Positions 6,701 through 9,326 of a stretch of DNA of 9,326 nt are shown here, piece by piece. The DNA is from UBA5336 sp038522375 (GTDB lineage Bacteria > Pseudomonadota > Alphaproteobacteria > Caulobacterales > Hyphomonadaceae). The notes beneath the pieces were generated by a model, which was not told where the DNA came from, searched no databases, and saw nothing but the letters and a program-made list of their open reading frames with translations. Every line of letters starts with the position of its first letter. Positions within the stretch are counted from its first letter, which is position 1. The position numbers and the translations under genes are program-made. Where the stretch lies: positions 1-9,326 of the forward strand of contig JBCBKE010000092.1 in NCBI GenBank assembly GCA_038522375.1. The letters are read 5' to 3'.

Positions 6701-7138
6701 CTATTGCGGTTGCGCACTGGCGCGCAAGGCGGCCATTTCGTCCCCGGTCAGGACGCCGTCGCCGTCGACATCCCCCTGTTCGAACAGGGGTGCAGGCGCG
6801 CCCAGCATTTCGTCCCGGGTGACGTCTCCATCGCCATCGGCATCGAATTGGACCTGGACCCTCGCCAGTCCCGTGTCGAAGCGGCCCGCCATTGGACCTC
6901 TCGGGCGGTCATCCACACTGACGACGCCATCATCGTTGCGATCAAGACGCTCGAACGATTGCGTGCGCAGGGTCATGACTTCGTCCCAGCTGATGTCGCC
7001 GTCGCCATTGGCATCGGCGCGGGCCATCATCTCTTCGGGGTTGGGCTGCTGGGCGATTGCAGGCGTTGGGGCCATCGCCATGGCCGCTGCACCGGTCAGT
7101 ATGAGTGCGAAAACGCGATTGGATTTGATGGTGGTCAT
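6701..7138 (-). CDS. Secreted EF-hand calcium-binding protein, four EF-hand loops (145 aa)
   Basis: AGGAAA about 8 bases before the ATG at 7138 supports the start. Residues 1-29 are a signal peptide ending in AIA/QQ, so the mature protein of about 116 residues is periplasmic or secreted. Four EF-hand loops are visible: DANGDGDISWDE (42-53), DRNDDGVVSVDD (66-77), DADGDGDVTRDE (99-110) and DVDGDGVLTGDE (123-134). Three have the canonical Glu at position 12. The second has Asp there, which often lowers calcium affinity or favours magnesium. The two pairs are arranged as in calmodulin-like proteins. There is no enzyme domain, so buffering, calcium sensing or calcium-dependent folding of a neighbour are the plausible roles. 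It lies between two beta-barrel genes (49 bases after the first, 23 before the second), so it probably works at the cell envelope. Confidence 0.95.
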   Translation of the reverse strand: MTTIKSNRVFALILTGAAAMAMAPTPAIAQQPNPEEMMARADANGDGDISWDEVMTLRTQSFERLDRNDDGVVSVDDRPRGPMAGRFDTGLARVQVQFDADGDGDVTRDEMLGAPAPLFEQGDVDGDGVLTGDEMAALRASAQPQ

Positions 7139-7187
7139 AGGGGTTTTCCTTGATTGTGTTTGTTGGAAGGGGGGGTGATCAGGCGGT

Positions 7188-8069
7188 TTAGAAACTGATC
7201 GACAGTGACGTGGTCGCGAAGACTTCTTCCTCGTCGCGACCGGCCGTGGTGCCTCCGGAGAGGCCGAGGGTGACCGTGTCGGTGGCGTCGAATCTCGCGC
7301 CGAGGGAGACCTCGGCCCATGTCACCTCTTCCGCAGCCTGGCGCTGGCTGGCCCGCAGGCCGCCCAGCCGGGACGCCTCGGAGACGCCGGTCGATGCGCC
7401 ATTTTCGGCGTAGAGCGCGGAGACATCGGAGAAGAGGTAGAGCTGGTCACGGGCGACGTAGCCGAGGCCAAGGCCAATGGCGCCATTAAGGCCTGACTGC
7501 TCTTCGGTGAGTACGGCAGGGGCAGCGAGGCGTTCAAGCGCAACGGCTGTGCTGGACGCGTCCGACTGACTCCATCCGAGCGTGGCGCTGGGGATGATGT
7601 CCCAATCTTCCACGATGAAGACCCGCGAAAGCGTAGCCGCGGCAGACAGACTGTCGACTTCGGAGGTCAGGTCGATCTCGGCGGCGTCGAGGCCATCGAA
7701 ACGGTCACTTTCCAGCTCGAGCCGGCCGTCAAAATCTTCCTGGCCATAGGAAACGCTAAAGTCGAGATCGGCGACGCCAACGGGAAAATAGACCCAGGCC
7801 GACGCGAACAGGCTCGATCGGTCAGTGATTTCCGCCCCGTTGAAAAGGGCGTCAGATCCGTCTGACGTGGCCAGCGAGACACCGGCGCTGCCCTCTCCAA
7901 CCACCCGGGAGAGCGAAATGGAGGCCGATACAGCATCTCTGTCGGAGGAGTCGATTTGCGACCACGAACCGCTGGTACTGACGGTCCACAAGGGATCACT
8001 TGTCTGCGCGACCGCTTGCGGTAAGGCGGCGCAGAGCGCAGCCGAAAGAGAGAAGGCTTTGAGTTTCAC
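7188..8069 (-). CDS. Outer-membrane beta-barrel protein, autotransporter-barrel-like (293 aa)
   Basis: The frame can be extended to an ATG at 8138, but those 23 residues are polar, lack a ribosome site and contain the inverted repeat at 8111-8141. GTG at 8069, with GGAG at 8082-8079, gives a clean signal peptide ending in AVA21/QTS, so I chose it. The mature part is a string of amphipathic strands (WTVSTSGSWSQID, SAGVSLATS, VADLDFSVSYGQEDFD) with acidic turns. From about residue 140 it resembles the C-terminal barrel of autotransporters: IIPSATLGWSQSD, GAIGLGLGYVARDQLYLFSDVSALY, WAEVSLGARFDATDTVTLGLSGG, and a C-terminal SISF ending in the Phe that BAM recognises. There is no large passenger domain. 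It is separated by 112 bases from the repetitive exported protein and by 49 from the EF-hand gene. The ligand or partner is unknown. Confidence 0.8.
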   Translation of the reverse strand: MKLKAFSLSAALCAALPQAVAQTSDPLWTVSTSGSWSQIDSSDRDAVSASISLSRVVGEGSAGVSLATSDGSDALFNGAEITDRSSLFASAWVYFPVGVADLDFSVSYGQEDFDGRLELESDRFDGLDAAEIDLTSEVDSLSAAATLSRVFIVEDWDIIPSATLGWSQSDASSTAVALERLAAPAVLTEEQSGLNGAIGLGLGYVARDQLYLFSDVSALYAENGASTGVSEASRLGGLRASQRQAAEEVTWAEVSLGARFDATDTVTLGLSGGTTAGRDEEEVFATTSLSISF

Positions 8070-8078
8070 AGGGGGGCA

Positions 8079-8082
8079 CTCC
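8079..8082 (-). promoter_or_regulatory. Ribosome binding site GGAG that supports the GTG start at 8069
   Basis: GGAG lies 9 bases upstream of the GTG on the minus strand, directly after a run of seven T residues (8090-8084). It decides against the ATG at 8138. The T-run beside the ribosome site may keep the site unstructured. Confidence 0.6.
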
Positions 8083-8110
8083 GAAAAAAAGGGAATGGAA
8101 GCCGCCGGCT

Positions 8111-8141
8111 CGATTGAACGCCGGGGGAAAACGTTCAATCG
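8111..8141. repeat. Perfect 10-bp inverted repeat between the first two minus-strand genes
   Basis: CGATTGAACG at 8111-8120 and CGTTCAATCG at 8132-8141 are exact reverse complements, separated by 11 bases. In the minus-strand transcript this forms a stem-loop 40 bases after the stop of the repetitive exported protein and about 42 bases before the next start. A T7 run follows, but about 20 bases away, so it is not a standard intrinsic terminator. It may be an mRNA-stabilising or processing hairpin that sets different expression of the two genes, or an operator. A TTGAAC element in the arm could be a -35 box, but no good -10 is placed. Confidence 0.7.
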
Positions 8142-8181
8142 CTGTGAGGGGAGGAGGACTGGCCGGCGACTTCCAAGCTTG

Positions 8182-9072
8182 TCAGTTCACACAGGCGATG
8201 GTTTCGCCGGCGGCATTGGTGCAGGTGACGTTCCGGGTGAGGCCGTCGTCATTGTTGAAGGTCCGTTCCGCTTCGACCGTGTCACCGGCAGCATTGGAGG
8301 CGGCCCGCTCACTATCCAGGTCGAGGCCTTCTTCGAGCGTGTAGGATGCTGCACGCTGGCCTGCGATCGACCCGTTCTCGGTCTGGACATTGCCACCGGA
8401 AACGCTTTGGGCGTTCAGACCCTGCTCCTGGTCGTAGGACACCGCGCCGTCCGCTGCGAAAGCGCCATTTTCACCGGCGAGATCGGCATTCCCGGTGCGG
8501 GCAAAGTCGAGGCCTTCGTCCTGGGAGAAGGCGCCTGAACCTTCCGACGCGAAGGTGCCGCGTTCACCCTCGCCCGATGCTGCGCCGGAGCGGACGGCAT
8601 TGCCGTTCTCATCGACGGTGAACAGTGCACTGCGCCCGGCAAAGCCGTTTTCAAAGTCTGCAGAACCGTCAACGCTGCGCTGGCCGGAGCCATCCGGGTT
8701 GATCTGGCTGTTCAGGGTGCGCACCGCTTCGCCATTCTGGTTCAGGGCATAGGCGCCACCATCGCGGCTGAACGATCCGTCGTCGCCGATCTGGGTCGCC
8801 GAAGCGCGACCGGCACGGGCGCCCTCGGGGCCAGCAATTGCGGCGCTCGAGCCGCAGGCCTGACCGCCTTCAACACCTGTGCAACCGCGGGCCCGGGCTG
8901 CGCGCCCGCCATCCGCACCGCTTACGGCAGACGCTGCGCCACGGTCGCCGCGAGCCTTGATCCGGCCGCTTTGCGCCTCAGCCGTCATGGCCGCAGTCGT
9001 GGTCAGCGCCATGATCCCGCCCAGGGAGGTCGCGACGGCTATCTTGAGCAGGGAAGTCTTGAGAGTCGGCAT
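8182..9072 (-). CDS. Repetitive Gly/Ala/Asn-rich exported protein with cysteine pair near each end (296 aa)
   Basis: AAAGGA lies 8 bases before the ATG at 9072. Residues 1-33 are a signal peptide ending in AEA33/QSG. The mature protein is low-complexity, acidic and rich in Gly, Ala, Asn, Asp and Ser. From about residue 98 to the end it consists of imperfect units of roughly 26-31 residues. Each has an acidic-Gly-(Leu/Phe) element (DEGLD, EQGLN, EEGLD, DDGLT) and, about 12-16 residues later, an NG or DG turn with an Ala/Val strand (GENGAFAADG, TENGSIAG, AAGETIAC). Four cysteines form two similar pairs, CTGVEGGQAC (64-73) and CTNAAGETIAC (284-294), at equivalent places in the first and last units. 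This suggests a beta-roll or solenoid capped at both ends by disulfides. It lacks RTX nonapeptides or adhesin domains. It is the first gene of the minus-strand run. A surface structural or adhesive role is inferred. Confidence 0.82.
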   Translation of the reverse strand: MPTLKTSLLKIAVATSLGGIMALTTTAAMTAEAQSGRIKARGDRGAASAVSGADGGRAARARGCTGVEGGQACGSSAAIAGPEGARAGRASATQIGDDGSFSRDGGAYALNQNGEAVRTLNSQINPDGSGQRSVDGSADFENGFAGRSALFTVDENGNAVRSGAASGEGERGTFASEGSGAFSQDEGLDFARTGNADLAGENGAFAADGAVSYDQEQGLNAQSVSGGNVQTENGSIAGQRAASYTLEEGLDLDSERAASNAAGDTVEAERTFNNDDGLTRNVTCTNAAGETIACVN

Positions 9073-9292
9073 TTGGGTTATCCTTTCAGTTCGCTCTTGG
9101 TTGCGAGCCGTCCTTTTGACCGCTCGATGGAGCCGAAGCTGAAGGCGCGTCGTTTCACGGTGATGTCGGAAAAACGCGAAGACGTTTCATCCTGTTGCGC
9201 GCGGCCGGGCATGAAACGTATTGAAACACTTCCACGATATGAGCTCGCAGAGCGCGGGGCTAGATTGCAGAAGCCCAGCGAAGGAGCAGGCG
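9073..9292. promoter_or_regulatory. Divergent intergenic region with four TGAAAC/GTTTCA hexamers
   Basis: This 220-base region separates the surface-protein operon (minus) from the regulator gene (plus) and must hold the promoters of both. GTTTCA occurs at 9152-9157 and 9184-9189, and TGAAAC at 9212-9217 and 9222-9227. The middle two are part of a perfect inverted repeat, ACGTTTCAT (9182-9190) against ATGAAACGT (9211-9219), with a 20-base spacer. The last two are a direct repeat with a 10-bp step, one helical turn. They could bind a dimeric regulator, possibly the divergent response regulator. No confident -35/-10 pair was found: TTGAAA at 9221-9226 has no -10 at normal spacing. Confidence 0.45.
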
Positions 9293-9326
9293 ATGGTTAG
9301 CCCGAAGGGACGTATTCTCGTCGTGG
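9293..9326 (+). CDS. N-terminus of a probable response regulator (cut off by the window end)
   Basis: A strong AAGGAG at 9281-9286 lies 6 bases before the ATG. The 11 visible codons read MVSPKGRILVV and the next codon begins with G. This matches the start of a CheY-type receiver domain, where a first beta strand such as RILVV is followed by an acidic Asp/Glu pair. No more of the protein is visible, so any output domain is unknown, and another protein beginning with a similar beta strand is possible. Its divergent position suggests it may control the surface-protein operon or itself. Confidence 0.6.
   Translation, partial: MVSPKGRILVV

Noticed and set aside
6695..7153. Plus-strand open frame of 152 codons opposite the EF-hand gene
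   Set aside because: Four textbook EF-hand loops prove that the minus strand is coding; the plus frame mirrors those repeated GC-rich codons.
7825..8538. Plus-strand open frame of 237 codons spanning the gap between two minus genes
   Set aside because: It overlaps two minus genes with clear signal peptides and repeats and shows no domain, signal or plausible start site of its own.
9109..9150. TTGACC at 9115-9120 as a -35 box for the regulator gene
   Set aside because: The sequence at the expected -10 spacing is GC-rich with no TATAAT-like element, and the position is far from the regulator start.

Overview
The window is gene-dense, GC-rich DNA. Codon use, lipoprotein and outer-membrane protein styles and gene content suggest a Gram-negative alphaproteobacterium, perhaps of the Hyphomonas/Maricaulis type. 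That placement is inferred from style, not from a marker gene. No rRNA, tRNA, CRISPR array, complete insertion sequence or integrase was seen.

Left arm (1-3656, plus strand): five closely spaced co-directional genes. They are the 3' end of an unrecognised protein, an exported or lipoprotein-like protein, a lipobox-bearing DUF900-type alpha/beta hydrolase, a membrane-anchored protein with four cysteines, and a DsbA-fold protein of the 2-hydroxychromene-2-carboxylate isomerase / kappa-GST type. Gaps of 11-40 bases and visible Shine-Dalgarno sites suggest one operon. Most products act outside the cytoplasm.

Right arm (9072 down to 3690, minus strand): a second probable operon. In transcription order it holds a repetitive Gly/Ala/Asn-rich exported protein with a cysteine pair near each end, two outer-membrane beta-barrel candidates separated by a secreted four-EF-hand protein, a membrane sterol desaturase/fatty acid hydroxylase with complete histidine boxes, a membrane-anchored protein with two possible DUF1330-like domains, and a truncated second copy of the desaturase C-terminus. 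The two arms converge at about 3656-3690.

The desaturase remnant and the intact gene carry a 131-bp direct repeat (96% identical, 1272 bp apart, all five differences synonymous) that brackets the DUF1330-like gene. Recombination between the copies would delete that gene and give the desaturase a different C-terminal tail.

Right edge: diverging from the surface-protein operon, the first 11 codons of a probable response regulator begin at 9293. The 220-bp divergent region between them holds four TGAAAC/GTTTCA hexamers, two of which form a perfect 9-bp inverted repeat.

The right arm reads as a cell-envelope module: a repetitive surface protein, barrels, a calcium-binding protein and a lipid-modifying enzyme, possibly controlled by the divergent regulator. 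That functional link is inference.
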